From Hymenolepis diminuta (taxonomy: Eukaryota > Platyhelminthes > Cestoda > Cyclophyllidea > Hymenolepididae): a stretch of DNA of 64,000 bases. This document shows, in pieces, positions 51,701 to 64,000 of this stretch (position 1 is its first letter; the number at the start of each line of letters is the position of its first letter). Both the position numbers and the translations under genes were made by a program. Below the pieces are notes generated by a model. It searched no databases. It saw only the letters and a list, made by a program, of their open reading frames with translations, and was not told the DNA's origin. The stretch lies in NCBI GenBank assembly GCA_900708905.1, contig CAADRB010000055.1:399067-463066 (forward strand). Direction: 5' to 3'.

Positions 51701-54700
51701 TGTGGATGCTACCGTGTCGCCTCCATCTTCCTCCGCACAAGCAGCGTCCGCTGACGGGGATGGAGAAGGGTCAAGTACAACTGAAAAGCCTGTTGATGCT
51801 GATGTTTTTCTCTCTTTTATTGGGTCGATGCCTTTGCCTCGCTTCCATGGTGAGCGGTTGTAATAACATCTTTTGTTTTGTGATCTCAAGCGTTCAAATA
51901 TAAACCAAAATAAAATGGGGATGCATGAGGGCGGATGTTTTGTATGATTTCAGTTATCGATAGCGGTCAGTCGAGTTGGTCCAAGTGTTTTCAAGCATAC
52001 GTGCAAATGTTCATACTGCATGTAGATTTTTTGTTCTACGTAATCAACACCTGAAGTACGGTAATGGCATGTGGTGCCTTGCTTACCTAAAGTAAAGTGG
52101 CTTCGTAAGTTTCGCTTATTAAGTAATATAAGGTTAAACATTATCTTGCGTCTAATTTTTTAAATGCACCTAGTAATGCCTATCTATAATGTATGACCTT
52201 TGATGTAGGAAGAAAACGTGTAGCTCGGTCGATGATTTTTATCAAGTAAATAAATGTGCTTAAATCAAGGCGGAAATATTATTTTAATGCGAAAAGAATA
52301 TCATTTTTACTTATGTCTGCCATATTTCCCATAAATATATTTTATATCATTGGCCCGTTTGTATATTTAAGGGTTATAATTAAGGTTCGTTTTGTGCTCA
52401 ATGGGCTTGTATGCTTTCTATTCCCTAACTGGGAGACTGGAACATCGGGTTTTAAGTCGTAAAAGCCTATATAGGATTGGATATGGGATAAATAACTAGT
52501 TGCATGGTTGGCCAATAATTAAAACTATGGATTCTTCACTTTTACATCTAGGTGTGCGCTTAGGAACCCAATAATCGAAAATTCTGTGCGCGAAAGATGA
52601 AATTTGCGAGTTTCTTTCGAGTGCATCAAAAATATTCAAATAAGCTTTTCAAATAGGCTTAAGTTTTCGATTAGGGAAGCTGAAATAGTCTCTGTCTAGG
52701 TGTAGCAAAGTTTGCTTCAGCAGTTTCAGTTTTAGAGGAATTTCATATTATACTTCGGTTTTGTTTGTCTTTCGATACGAATATTCTTTATATTTGGAGC
52801 AAATGAAGCACGAATACGTGAATTTTGAATGAGTTGAATTGCTTAGACATATTTTACAAATGTTTGTTGCCGGAGTCTAAGTTAATTTCCAACTTTCTAG
52901 TTTGCTGAAGTCATCTGCTCTGTTGAATACAATTTCAATAATATGAATATTGAATATCCTTTTTGTCGAAGCTGCTTGAATATCTTCTTTAACGTCTTTA
53001 CAACATTTTTAATAGATTTCAGTCACATTGTTCCGCACAAATCATGTTCGTAAATCGTATGAACTGGCAATTCAAATATCTTATAAATACGACTGATAAA
53101 AGATGACCATTACCATATTGACGCAAGGAATTGTCTAGTTGGAGGACTCAATCACAAGATGCAGGCACAAATTCTGGGCATTTAAGTGATTTGTGTTGTT
53201 GGCCTGGACTAGACTAGTTGTAAATCTGCATGAGGTTTGTTAACCGCCCGCCAGTGCTTTAGGGCAAAATGACTGGTCCCAATCCCTGTAATTCCTGATC
53301 TAATTGTAAAGTCTGTCTATATTTTTATGCAAGGTGTAAAAAGTCCTACAATTCAGTCATTCTGTTACAACAGAGCTGGTTTACAAATGGTCACCCTCTG
53401 TCTTGATTTACTTTGAGAATTTCAATAAATGTCGCTTGTAGTGTCGAGCAGAAAAGTGCATTTCTCAATCTCCTTCAATCGGCTTACGATAGGAAAAAAT
53501 CTGAGTATAATTATCGGTGCTTATATTTAATTAAGAAAAAGTTCTTTCTCTTCGAACACAATTAATTAATTTTATGGAGAAAAAAAACTTCAATTTCTTC
53601 ATTTCGCCTATAACCGTTTTGTATATGGTGGTTCAAAATGACCTCAACTTCAAATTCTTGACTATACACAATTTCCACATCAATTTAAGTAGAGGATTCC
53701 ACGATAGCACAAATGAACTTAGAGGTGTTAGGAATCTCGGAATCAGTATTTATAACTTGATATTTAGCTAGTTGCAGAGAGTTGAGCCCTATGTAAGATT
53801 ACTATGTTAGGTAATTATGGGAACTCCTTGCCAAGCTCCTTCATCATCAATTGAATATTTTGTGGAAACTGCTCCGCGTATCCTCAGTTCACTTGAAATG
53901 ATAAGTATTACGTTACGTCAACTATGAATCTGTGCCAAATGAAATCACTTTCATTTCACTACACCCGTTCAGTTAGCATTGAAGTTCAACGACTCGAGCT
54001 GATCGACTGAATATCCTTGCCAAAGCTCAGATTCCGCTTAAATCGACTTTGATATAAAATTAAGAAACCTTTAGCAGTGGTTCCGAACGAGTTTACCGTT
54101 CTTCATTGACTCAGGATTGGTAAAAATAGGAGTACAATTAGCGTCAATTATAAGGATATTTCTTGCTCTTACATTACTTGTAATCTGTGTGAAGGGAAGT
54201 CTTCTCTATCCTGGTTGCTCAGACCTCGGAGAAAGGAAATGACCTAGAGGTCAAGCTCTTGACTGAACACAATTGTCAGATCAACTACAATGGGCTATAC
54301 TTATACAGTAATATAAAAATCTCAAACTAGTTATATTTGAAACCTATTTGGATACAACGTGTTGAACTCAAACCATGAGAGTTTATTCTGCTAGTTAATT
54401 AAACAGATTCCTCACCAAGTCCTACGATTGGAGATTAAATGTTGTAAGGAAATCGATTTTTATTATACCTAAACCGATAAGTTTTAATTTATTTCAGGGA
54501 AGAAACTATGTCAAGTAAAATCGTTTGAGTCTCATACCTGTCTAACCAACAGGGAAACTTTTTTCTGAACCTGACAAATAGAGTTTACTAAAGCTCAGTC
54601 TTAACGTGAAATTAAAATATTGTGTTATAACGAGGAGAATAACATAACTTTTCTTTCTTCGTTCTTTTTTCACTAGCTCGAGATAGTGGAAGCATTTAGA

Positions 54701-57527
54701 ATTAGAACTGGTATTGCTCGTATTTAACTAGTCAATCATTCCCTATCTTGTTGCATTATTCATTAATTTTATGCAGAGGAACACTTAATTTCCCTATCTG
54801 AAAGTGGATTCTTCTTGTATACGGTGATGAAAAATAATTTGGAGGTTAACCTCTTAACTAGGCATGATTCTCACATTAATGGCATTGAAGAACTTACACT
54901 TTTTCTCTTGTAATAAACCGTTGCCGACAGTCTCAGTCCTTGCGTAACCTGCTTGACGTTTTGCGACTCAATTTACGGTTTAGGTCCATCTAAGATTCTT
55001 CATTCTATTAAGGCTTATGTTACCTTTCTATGCAATCTGATGAGTGGTATGTTTATTTCCTACTCAACTTATCGTAGAGTTTATTTTTGCCTTTTCTTGC
55101 TTCTATCAGCAAAATATCATTTCATATATTATCACTTTTAAAATATTGAAATAATTTTTTCCCCTATTCATGTTAATACAGAATTTTTCAACTATCTGTG
55201 CTTTTTTATAAGTTAAATAGTTGGACTCTTTGCTTGAACTAACTTGTCAGTGAAAATTGTTTCACCGATTGTTAAAAACCTCCATGTTTGTATCCACTTT
55301 GCCGAAGTTTAAGCACTTGTACACAAACCGATACTGACTGAGCTTGAGATATTCTAATCTGATCATTTAGGCACTAAAAACAAGAATCGGATGTTTGAAA
55401 ATGAGATATGTTCAGTCTGTTCTTGGCTACTCGATTTATCAATTTAATCCACTGGTCAATAGGCTCTCGACATTGTGAATATGAAGTATCACTCGTTAAT
55501 CCCTATCAATATGACATTTTGAACAGCTCAAGACAGTGAATTGTAGTCCTGAAGAAAGTAAGAATCTATATTGGTGATTGTTCTCCACTTCAACTCGAAT
55601 CTTACGCATTTACTTATTATTGCACTGAGTCCCGCAAATTTTGATAGTTATAACTAAAGCAAGAATTTTTAAAGTGTTAAGCAATTTTGCTAATTGAAAA
55701 GTGTCCTACTCTGTGAGCCGATTTGGCCTTTACACCACCTAAAATCGTCGTCTTCAGTGACGGTTTTGGTTTTTGCGACTCATTCAAATTTAAGGTTATT
55801 AGACGGAAAACGAGATTGAATAGTTGATTATGGACATTACTAGAGATGAGGAATCCGACCGTCTGACTCTTTATTTACACTGAACGAGGTTTATAAACCA
55901 AATTGGGGAATCGAACGACTGTCAGAAAGATCAAAAATTCACCATGGATGCATCACTGCAGAAATTGATGGATTAGGGGATTAGTTTAGCTGTGTTACTT
56001 TGCGACTCATCAGAAGGATACTGATAACAGTGAAATAATCAGATAGTTTGATCCCTCTAAATGTTCATAAAGAGAAAGTAGGGTATATTAATATTTAAGT
56101 CACAAAATTATTATTTTTATTTATGGTGTGTGGTAAAAATCGATTACTAGAAACTATGGGAAACTAAAATCCGTCTCTAGTACCTTTAAAAATGTTGATA
56201 GTTCTTCCTTTCTTCTATCATTCCTGTATTTATCTCACTGGGTACTGATGGAAAGTGAATTTTCTCTAATTTGATGACCGTTTTAATATTATGTTTTGAA
56301 ATCGTATATTTCCAGTTCTGTATTTCCCTATTGTCTTCTAACGCTTCTAGAAGTAGTTCGTCAGGTCTCACCGTTAATCGTTGCTTTGTTTATTTGCTTT
56401 TTTAGGCAAATGTCTCGCTTGAGAATGGTTATTCAATACTCTTAGCTGCCCTTCTTTGATGTCTTGTTTCCTCCTATCCTTAACTTATTCATCATAGGCA
56501 CCAAAATTTGGGACCTTGATTAAAGAGTTAATCACTAATCTGTCTTTGTTCTTACTCAAAAGGGAGTTTGAGAGTGAGGGAAAGACTATTCGATTTTAGA
56601 TGTAGAGATTTGTATTAAAAGTTGTTTTATATAATAGTAATAATAATAAAATTTTATCAACTTTAATAAGCTCAACAAAAAATTTTAACGGACAGGTCTT
56701 TTCTTTTCAAAATAAATATAACCTCTTATTTGTTGGTTAATCAATATTGTACGCATTTTTAATTATAAACTAGGGTTTAATTTACTAAATTGGTTTTATT
56801 ATGCGTAGAATTACTCGCTTCACCCTTTATTTGATATTTGCATTATTCTTCGTAACTAACTAATAATTCTAATTGCAAATTACCTTGTGCTGTTTGATAT
56901 TATCGCACTTTTGAAGGAAGAGGTATGCTGAAGGAATTTATATCGAATCTTTCCCGAAAATGGCAAGCCTGTGGATATTAATACTCTGTCATCGAATTGC
57001 ACTTTTTCTCTTCTGTTTAGCTTTTTAATTCCTTATTATGGAAAGCAAAATTATTTGACCCGTTTAGTTTGGTAGTTCTTATGTGCCTGAAATTGCTTTT
57101 AAAACGTTTTTTTAGCTTCCTTCATCATTATTTTATTTAACTTAAAAATCCTTATTCGGAGCTAAGAGCAACTTTTGAGGGATCGTTTTCTCCTTTGTTA
57201 ATATTTTCTGTATTTGGATTTCTTCTGTCTCTACTGTTAATTCCTCCATATCACCAGCAATTATTCCTTCTGCATAAAATGATCTCCCTTCTTATCACCT
57301 CTTTACTGTCTACAGCGTTTTTAGTCCTTCGCATATGACAGTTGCTGATTTCCCTAGAACATTTACTTTTCATTTTTAAAGTTTATTTCATTATAATATC
57401 TATAATCATCACCTTAAACTGCAATAAGAGCCCATTAGTTTTGTTTCAGATTACATGAATCTACGAGATCGGAAATTGAATGTTTAAACTCTGGTTGAAT
57501 TTCATACATCCTCATAACCAATGCACG

Positions 57528-57559
<32 letters not shown>

Positions 57560-59851
57560 GAATTAAACCAAAATATCTATGTGAAATTAACAGCATGAAT
57601 GTTTTGAGCATATACCTACACGGCACGTTCTAGAATGTATGTTATAATAAGTTGAACAATCGACAAATAAAAATTAACGTAGTTTGTTCGTTGTTATTAC
57701 ATGTCGATTGTTTCGCTATTTTTATACCATTTAACTTGACGGTCCAAACCCATTCCAGCGTTCGCACCTATAAAACAATGCAATTAATGTAATTTTGATA
57801 GGAATATGAAAGATCAGCTTATTCGAAGCATTTTATCATGCGGCTCTCCTTACTCGTTAATCAGCACCTTAATGCATTCTATCATAAACGGAATCTTTAT
57901 TTTGTAGGTCACATTCATTTTGTAGCCTATTCTGCAATATCTAATTGACAGGGAGCGTATCCAAGCTGTATCGAATTGTATCGATTAACAAGACAAAACA
58001 TTTAGGTGGTATCTGTAATTATTTAATTGATTCATTCTAGTTCATTTAATCTAATTCCTATTAAAATTATCGTTGTTTTGTATGCCAAAAATACGACTTT
58101 TATTATTAATCATATCTGAACCACCACTATCGCAAGAGAAGTCGAAGTAAAACGATTTTGCTCTCTTTTTTCCTCTATATACCATCGTATATTTTCTTCA
58201 ATTCTTTGCATTTATATTGCCATGTATCATATTTTCTTTGTCTACTTTTCCCTCAGCTAACCCCATTGCGGTCGGCGAATTTGCCAAGTACCTTCTGACC
58301 AAGCGGGCTGAGGCTAAACCGTCTAATCAAAAATGTGTGGCTCGTTTTACTCCTGATACCCTCTTCTTTCTTGAATCCTCTTCTGAATCTCAGCAGTCAA
58401 CCGTTCTTAGCAACTTTAAACTCGCCCAAATCGTCCATTGTGTGGAGATAAATGCGCCGGACAATAAACCTGAGTAAGAGATATGGTTGAATGTTGTAAT
58501 TTGTCTTGTTATTTTTGTAACAAGAGATCTTGAAATATGTTTATTTTCTCTAAATTGACGATCTATCGAACGAATTTGAAGGATAAGAACTTCTTCAGCA
58601 CGTCTTCCCTCTGCTCAAAATTGTCGTTAGTGTAAGCTTTTTTCTGCCATCCGGTGAATTTGTGGGGTTATGAAATTCCAACCATACGAACACTTCTAAA
58701 TCCCTCAATCCATTAAGAATCTGAAGGACAAAGAGGCACTGTTCGCAATTCAATATGGTAGTAGTCGATTTCAAGCCGAAATCAGTAAATGCCATATCAA
58801 ACACCATATATTTCCATGTCCAATTCGCATCTTTGATAAAATTGGCTTTAATATAAATTCTTTCAAATGTCTTAGGAATATATGCCTAGTCTCCTTTGGA
58901 ATCGCTTCAATTTCATCATTTCAATATTTGAATGCATGAATATTACCCCGGAAGTTATGATACAAATCATTTTCTTTCGTATTTCCACGGGAGTCACTAA
59001 TTTTAGGGCTAACTTTGCACTGAAATACCTTTCAGAAAAACAAGAGAACAGAAGGAATTCAAAAAGATCAATATCTGAAAATGGACTGCTTTTTGGAGGA
59101 TTTTGATTAAAAATTCCGATAAGAGTCTGTATTCATTTCTTATGCAAATAATATTCATAACGAATCTCTTTTAGTAATGAAATGTGTTTGTAAAGTAGGT
59201 CAGAGATATATAGATACAATCCTTTTGATACATTATATTCAAATTACATTTTGGCTGTCGGGGTTTCTCTCCTTGCACAATCTGAACAACATGACCTCTA
59301 TATTTGACATTGTGCGTATTTTAAATTCTCGACCTTTAAGAAGACAGATAACAAAGACATACCACTCAACCAGAATATGGTATTCATACTATTACCGGGC
59401 ACTGCTAACACTTTTCATGACATAAAATACCTCTTAGTTTTGTCGATCTAAACTGTCTGTCGTTTTCTTCTGACCCGAATTGCCCGTTAATCGGTGTTTT
59501 GCATTTTCCTTCCAAGTCCCGTGTATATGTAATTTCATCGGTCAGTCTTCAGTGCGTTCTAACTACATTTTCAATGTAGAATAACAATTTGTTAGCGAAA
59601 AATTTTCAGCAGCAGTATGGGTTATAAAAAGTTAAACTTGTTCCTGGACAAAGGCAAATCAAAGCCAAGCCGATTCCGCTGCTAATTATATGCTGATGTG
59701 ATTCACTCTTAGTTTATCTTGCTCATGTTTTAGATCACAGCGCAAGCTCTTAGTCTTGATAACTTCGGAACCACATTCGGCCCAATGGATTGATCTCACT
59801 TCTGGAGGCCTGCACATCTGTCACCTCTTTGAGACATCCAATCCTGCTGAG
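36738..59851 (+). CDS. APPL: APPL-family endosomal adaptor, BAR-PH-PTB (676 codons seen, 3' end missing)
   Basis: APPL proteins bind Rab5-GTP and curved endosomal membrane through BAR-PH and bind cargo and signalling tails through a PTB domain. Exons: 36738-36779, 39059-39157, 39199-39258, 39352-39423, 41146-41427, 44122-44354, 44396-44505, 44580-44728, 45675-45784, 45851-45925, 46035-46077, 46682-46768, 51519-51849, 58257-58473, 59734-59851. Every junction is GT-AG and phase-consistent. Domain order: BAR (~15-275), PH (~310-435), acidic linker with a UIM-like helix (~477-496), PTB (~545 to the end). Telling matches to the family include RYMHLTRR, the CFTQGGNLLYQQKG strand, DDRRYTFQI, VLQAEN, PIHFELIPV and VFLSFIGSMPL. 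Known APPL1 is about 709 aa, so roughly the last 30-50 residues are absent; I found no fitting exon before 64,000. The start is the first in-frame ATG; the frame is open back to an AG at 36691-36692, so an upstream coding exon is possible. Confidence 0.9.
37903..38033. repeat. Two (TAA)n microsatellites in APPL intron 1
   Basis: TAA runs at 37903-37919 and 38015-38033, separated by about 95 nt of unrelated sequence. Confidence 0.9.
40485..40782 (+). mobile_element. Candidate solo LTR in APPL intron 4
   Basis: A 298-bp segment is bounded by TGTAC and GTACA, the short inverted TG...CA ends typical of LTRs. Inside are TATAAATAG (40683-40691) and AATAAA (40707-40712), with the short spacing seen in retrotransposon U3-R regions. 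It is GC-richer than the surrounding intron. No clean target-site duplication and no second LTR or pol sequence was seen nearby. A tGGACTTG stretch just downstream could be a leftover primer site, but this is not established. Confidence 0.4.
41858..41871. repeat. Perfect 14-bp palindrome in APPL intron 5
   Basis: CTCTCTTAAGAGAG is self-complementary. No wider structure is evident. Confidence 0.7.
44580..46768 (+). other. PH-domain part of the APPL gene (coding exons 8-12)
   Basis: Five exons encode residues 300-454. The PH strands begin at SKSGYLYMRVKK and end with the helix DEWIQTISNV. Exon 10 (45851-45925) is 75 nt and inserts 25 Ser/Gln-rich residues just after the strand RRYTFQI, where the family normally has a short loop. 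Both its flanking introns are phase 2, so including or skipping it keeps the frame. Confidence 0.85.
45050..45253. repeat. Interspersed repeat, copy A (APPL intron 8)
   Basis: About 200 bp align in the same orientation with 60362-60563. Shared landmarks in order: ATTTTTATTA, CACCTGCTTC, CATTGAGCT / CGTTGAGCT, TAATTGC, CCAGAGGTTAA and TGTGC. The copy lacks the adjoining reverse-transcriptase-like segment present beyond copy B. Confidence 0.6.
46769..51518 (+). other. APPL intron 12 (4.75 kb)
   Basis: Mostly T-rich on the plus strand. It holds a strong unused-looking acceptor at 47516 with a 13-codon in-frame extension and, at its 3' end, an 82-codon frame (51273-51518) that is open into exon 13. 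No other gene-like content. Confidence 0.6.
51519..51849 (+). other. APPL linker exon 13 with UIM-like helix and first PTB strand
   Basis: One 331-nt exon encodes residues 455-564. It opens with a Pro-rich stretch and then a Glu-rich helix at 51597-51644 with the spacing Leu-x-x-Ala-x-x-x-Ser after EEE, as in ubiquitin-interacting motifs. A Ser/Pro/Ala-rich linker and the first PTB strand (VFLSFIGSM) follow. The exon sits between 4.75-kb and 6.4-kb introns and is clearly GC-richer than they are. Confidence 0.8.
51850..58256 (+). other. APPL intron 13 (6.4 kb)
   Basis: The longest intron of the gene. It contains the (TA)n run at 57.5 kb and no recognisable exon or element. Confidence 0.6.
57528..57556. 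repeat. (TA)n microsatellite in APPL intron 14
   Basis: An uninterrupted TA run of 29 nt; the minus-strand open frame through it is an artefact of the repeat. Confidence 0.95.
58257..59851 (+). other. PTB-domain exons 14-15 of the APPL gene (incomplete)
   Basis: Exons 58257-58473 and 59734-59851 encode residues ~565-676. The reading runs through the PTB core, including RKLLVLITSEP and ICHLFETSNPAE, which align with the late strands and the start of the final helix in APPL1. The exon ends in phase 0 at a GTTAGT donor. No acceptor before 64,000 opens a frame resembling the remaining helix, so the end of the gene is probably off the right edge. Confidence 0.8.
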
Positions 59852-62800
59852 GTTAGTTTGGAGAATAGGGCACCACCTTTTATTTTGCTTAAATTAAACG
59901 AGCCTCTGTTTAATCAGTTCTTCAATGAACAAAGCTGAAAGATTAATTAATATTCGAAATTGATTGTGGTATATATGGAGAGTTGCGTTGGAGTTGACTG
60001 TTTCAACCATTTTGAAGCAAAACGAGCTTCTATTCTTTAATCACTTGAAATCCAAGTCATAAAGGCCAGTTAAAGAGTCTTTAATTAACCAGTATGTGTG
60101 GCCTGCCTTATATATGTTCAATAATAGGTCAAGTCAAAAGTTGTAGTGATTGCGTGATATACTTTCAAATGACTTCGTAACTACCTTCATGTAACAGCCA
60201 CCCACTGGACAAGAGAGTCTGTCAGTCTGTGAATTGTCTGCGTTTCAATGATCTTTTCGCCAGTGTCTTCTCATCACACACGCGTTTGTAAAGCGTCGAT
60301 GACATCGAGCCTCCATGCAAACTATTTCCCTTTTTCCACACTGTTGCTGTTTTAGTTAGCTGGGGAGAGATTTTTTATTAGGACTCTGCATCCAAATCAC
60401 ATCATTATTCTTCCTAAACACCTGCTTCGCATCAGCGTTGAGCTATTTAAACTACCTCTATTTATGAGAAATTTTAGATTTCCCAAATTTCTGTAATTGC
60501 AAATTCAGTAAAAGTCTTTATGTAGGCTTGTCCAGAGGTTAAGCCTTCGCCTCCATAATTGTGCTTTTCTACCTGCGTTTTAACATCCATTTGTCGTCTT
60601 CTGTGCAGGCCCAGCATCATCCGCTGATTTGTATTTTGAACAACCTTTAATTTTCTATCGTCCAACTTTTGATAGACGGCAGTAGACAGATCTTAGAGCG
60701 GAACAACCTTGACGAGAGTTTCAAGCAGTCTTGCTTGAATTTTAGTCGATGGTACTTTCGATTTCAGAACTGACCTGAGCGTCACTAGTTCTTTTTAGGC
60801 CTTCATGATATTAAGTCTTGTAACATAGTTAGCTAGACTTTCATCATTCACAGGAGAGTCAAAGTATGTATACGAATTCATCCGATTTATTCCGTTTTCA
60901 TCATCTAACTAATTGGGTTGATTGGTTATTCAATATTTCAGCAGTGCTAAAATTCTATTCCCATGAACAAGTGCAAAATCCTAACAATTGATAAACCAGG
61001 GCATGAGGGACAAAGCCTATAGACTCTGATCAAATGCACTGAAAGTGCACCCTCCTAGCGTTATCGCCATTAGCAACCAAATCAATAGAATTACTCGGTA
61101 TAATTCCCAATGGCCGAGTACGTTTTTGAATCATGTGATGGGCCTTCGATTAAGAGGAAACAGAACTTTTACTAATAATTACAGATTACGCCATTCTACG
61201 ACCAATGTAATATGCTTGTACCTGGAAAAAACAAATTCTCCTCATTTTGCGGACAAAAGGAAGGGAAAAAATTTGTGGCGTTTAAAATGCTTAACATGTT
61301 TTTTCGTCCCGGCTATGAAACATAATTTTCTGAGGGTAGAAGAAATTTCAAGTAACCTCGGTAAGTTGATCGAAATTGAATTTAGTAATGTGAGATATTG
61401 TCAGGTAAAATTTCACATAATTTGAGCAAAAGAGAGATTTTTGAATCAGTGATCTTTCAAGCTTTGTGTAGGTACTAAATAGTATTATTTAACTCAACAA
61501 TTGGAGCAAAGTTTTGAAAATCAGGAGAGTTCTGCTGTATCTGAACTCAAAAAACTTTTTACAATGCATTTTCAGGCTTATATCATCTTTTTATTACGGC
61601 TTTGCCGTTTGATAGCCATCTCTCCTTATTCTCGTTATCACCCACCCAGTAAGCAATTGTATTGATCGGTACAAATTCCTGGGAACCAATCAAATTGCCC
61701 TTTAATTCTCATTATCACTTTCATTTGCAAAATATCCATGACGCGGGAGTTTGATGTACACAACTCAATTTCATTTAAAACGCGAAACTTTTACTTATTA
61801 GCGGAATTCCGTTTTTAAATTCCGTTTTGATCAGCATTTACATGTGCAATGTGAGACTATAATAGTTGTCTTGCAAGAAACTTTTCAGGCATTGTTTATG
61901 TAATTAAATCGATTCCACTTACAATCTTACATTTCTGTTTGCCAATTTTCCACTTTAGTAAAACAGAATAAATTCCTGAAGAGTACTAATCTCATTTTAG
62001 ATTGCAGACTTTCATTCCTGTCTGTAAAATTATAAGTTGCTTACGAATTTAGTTTAACTGAAAAAGTAAATTTTAAAACCCCTCGACCGTATTAACTAAT
62101 GCGCGGTAAACATTGTGGGTGTTTGTGGGAGAAGGACACAACAGCGCCTCTAACAATAACAGAGCGGGCAAATTGTCGATGCATAAAAACTCAGCGCTTA
62201 TTTTTTTACCCTGGGGGGTAGAAAAGACGGTTTTCTGGTGATGGAAAGGATTGAAAACAACAAGTTTGTGCAAAGTAGGGTGATAACATCTTTACCTTCT
62301 ATAGTTGCTTGAATGTGAATCAAGTGTTTGGGTGATTACAAAGTTTTAAGTAAGAGATGGGAATTAATGATTCAGTAATTTATCTAGTTTTGTAAAATTT
62401 TTTTTAAAATAAAGTGTGCATGCAAGATTATTTTGTGTGAAAACTCTTTTTGCACCTTCTAAATTCTTGTCTTTCATTGCACAATTATTATTGGATCGGT
62501 TATGTAATTGATCGATAACAGAAAATCAATATTTTAGAGTATTTCTTTTGTGGATGTTTATGGACTCCTAGGAAAATGGAAATTTCAATGTGCTGAATGC
62601 AAGGAGACAGAGGAAGTAATAGGGCTTTAGGATGAGTATTACTGCCCATGTCAGAGCAAAAACGTAACCCTTTAGTCTTGATGAAACATTGAAATATTAA
62701 GTTGCACAGATGGATTTAGGCGAGTGTGAGTGAGAAATATAAAAAAGTTAGCGAATCCTTCCCAAATTAAAATTTCTTCGGTTTTATTTGATAAATTTAT

Positions 62801-64000
62801 CAGATCTGCCCAAGGTTAAATCTGGTTGATGTGATTTCAGCTCTCTTCTCTTCAAATGTTCCTCGTTGCAACCATCTTTTGGTCAATATTGATAGTCGCA
62901 TTCATGGACTGAATAAATCGTCCAGCAGGGCTTTCTCATCTAATTTTCATATGAAAAGAGTCAACGACATCGAAATCCCTTTTAATTGACATTAATGTTC
63001 AGAAATGTGAGGTGTCAGCTTGTTAGTGGAATCGAATCTCTATAATCCATCAACTCTCAACCTGTTGTTCTAACCAACTCTGTATGTACACAGCTTTAAA
63101 TCCTCTATTTTGTCGGTCCGAGAAGGTGATAGTAGTTTTGCCAGTAAATCCTTAGGCCAATGTATATGCTATAAAATTGGAATTACTTAAAACTTTCTAC
63201 TCGTATTTGCAGATATATCTATTCCATTTCAATAAAGAAGAACAAAAATGCTGAAAAATATTAACCTCAAGCTAGATTGCATTTTTGTCACTATTCTAGT
63301 CTACCTGTATTGTCCCAAATAAATAAGAATGAACAGATGTTAAAAATCACAATTAAGAAATATTAAAAATATGCAGTGTTGAGAGACTGTCTTCTATTTT
63401 CTAATCGTCGTGAAATGAGCCCATTTTGTTAATTAGTCCCTTCTATCCTCCCTTTTCTAGTGTTTTCAACTAAGTGAAATTAAAGTTTCAGTAAATTTAG
63501 TTGAATTGGCTTGAATTTAATTCGCTACCACTCTCGCAATTGGCGCCTAGTGATATTCTCGTAATGCCATTTGTGAGAATAAAAGCTTCACTCCTATTAA
63601 AAGAAACGTCCTTTGTTTATTTTAAATATGAACATTTGCATGCAAATTGAAGTAATTAAATCCCGTTTGTTTATGCTTCACTGACTTGTTAGCTTTAGAT
63701 GTAAGAACTAATGATGTAAGTTTAGGTAAAAGCAGCCTGCTGATTGATCTGGTTCTCGAGTTTTAACTAATTCCTTCGGTCAAATATCCCCTTTGCAATA
63801 TTTCGATACCTCAGAGGACTTATAATGACAGAATCAACCCGTTAAGTTAAACATAACTCTTGAGCCTAAGAAGGGTAATTTTGAGCATTTCACTTTCTTA
63901 AATTGAGTTTTTTTTCAATATATAATCTGATATTATAAAAGAAGAAATTGAAAATTCTTCGTGACACTAACGCATAAACGCGGGAACGGTAATCGTTGAT
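59852..64000 (+). other. Right-hand APPL intron or flank
   Basis: Apart from the LINE-like relic at 60.4-60.8 kb, only a 126-codon open frame (61045-61425, GTG start) stands out. It resembles nothing I know and lacks a splice connection to the APPL frame. Candidate acceptors at 61573 and 62820 lead to frames that do not match the missing PTB helix. Confidence 0.45.
60362..60760 (-). mobile_element. LINE-like relic with repeat copy B (APPL 3' region)
   Basis: The plus-strand interval 60362-60563 is copy B of the repeat found at 45.05 kb. Overlapping it on the minus strand, a frame from about 60720 down to 60474 reads YQKLDDRKLKVVQNTNQRMM and then LGLHRRR. This has the pattern of the C-terminal part of non-LTR reverse transcriptases (a K/RL-x-V-x-Q-x-x-x-x-R-x-x-LG segment). 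It is short and degraded, with no intact polymerase motif visible here. Confidence 0.45.

Noticed and set aside
51613..51903. 96-codon frame and an opposing 68-codon frame over APPL exon 13
   Set aside because: Shadows of the exon 13 frame that carries the PTB strand.
61573..61680. Acceptor-like site followed by 34 open codons as a possible next APPL exon
   Set aside because: The peptide lacks the pattern of the final PTB helix and has no donor before its stop.

Overview
ORGANISM. This is nuclear DNA of a eukaryote. It is AT-rich (about two thirds A+T by eye), gene-poor, contains one 43-base N gap, and its genes are broken by GT-AG introns. Many introns are tiny: two of exactly 41 nt and a cluster at 66-115 nt, next to others of several kb. 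Small introns in two size classes, an APPL-family gene, and decayed SINE, LINE, LTR and Tc1 relics fit a parasitic flatworm, most likely a tapeworm. The phylum is an inference. No bacterial operon, CRISPR, rRNA or intact tRNA was seen. LAYOUT. 1-18,057: no convincing gene; a decayed Tc1-type transposase fragment near 11.0-11.2 kb and microsatellites. 18,058-18,929 (minus) and 23,895-24,713 (plus): two small divergently transcribed ETS-domain genes. Each has four exons with the same intron phases and one PLDLS (CtBP-type) motif before a C-terminal ETS domain, so they are a duplicated pair. 24,714-36,692: intergenic, with the assembly gap, a perfect 14-bp hairpin, a decayed integrase-like stretch, a decayed channel-like coding stretch, and two opposed copies of a tRNA-type SINE. 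36,738 to the right edge (plus): one large gene for an APPL-type BAR-PH-PTB endosomal adaptor. Fifteen coding exons were traced to 59,851 (676 codons); the last PTB exon(s) probably lie beyond 64,000. Its introns hold a candidate solo LTR and two copies of a LINE-like repeat. HOW THE GENES RELATE. The two ETS proteins look like DNA-binding repressors that may recruit CtBP. The APPL protein would act at Rab5 endosomes. Nothing in the sequence links the two functions. MOST NOTABLE. (1) The ETS-PLDLS pair. (2) A ubiquitin-interacting-motif-like helix in the APPL linker. (3) A frame-neutral 75-nt exon that inserts 25 residues into the APPL PH domain and whose skipping would give the usual length. 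(4) An open, in-frame 75-nt intron inside the recognition-helix region of one ETS gene.
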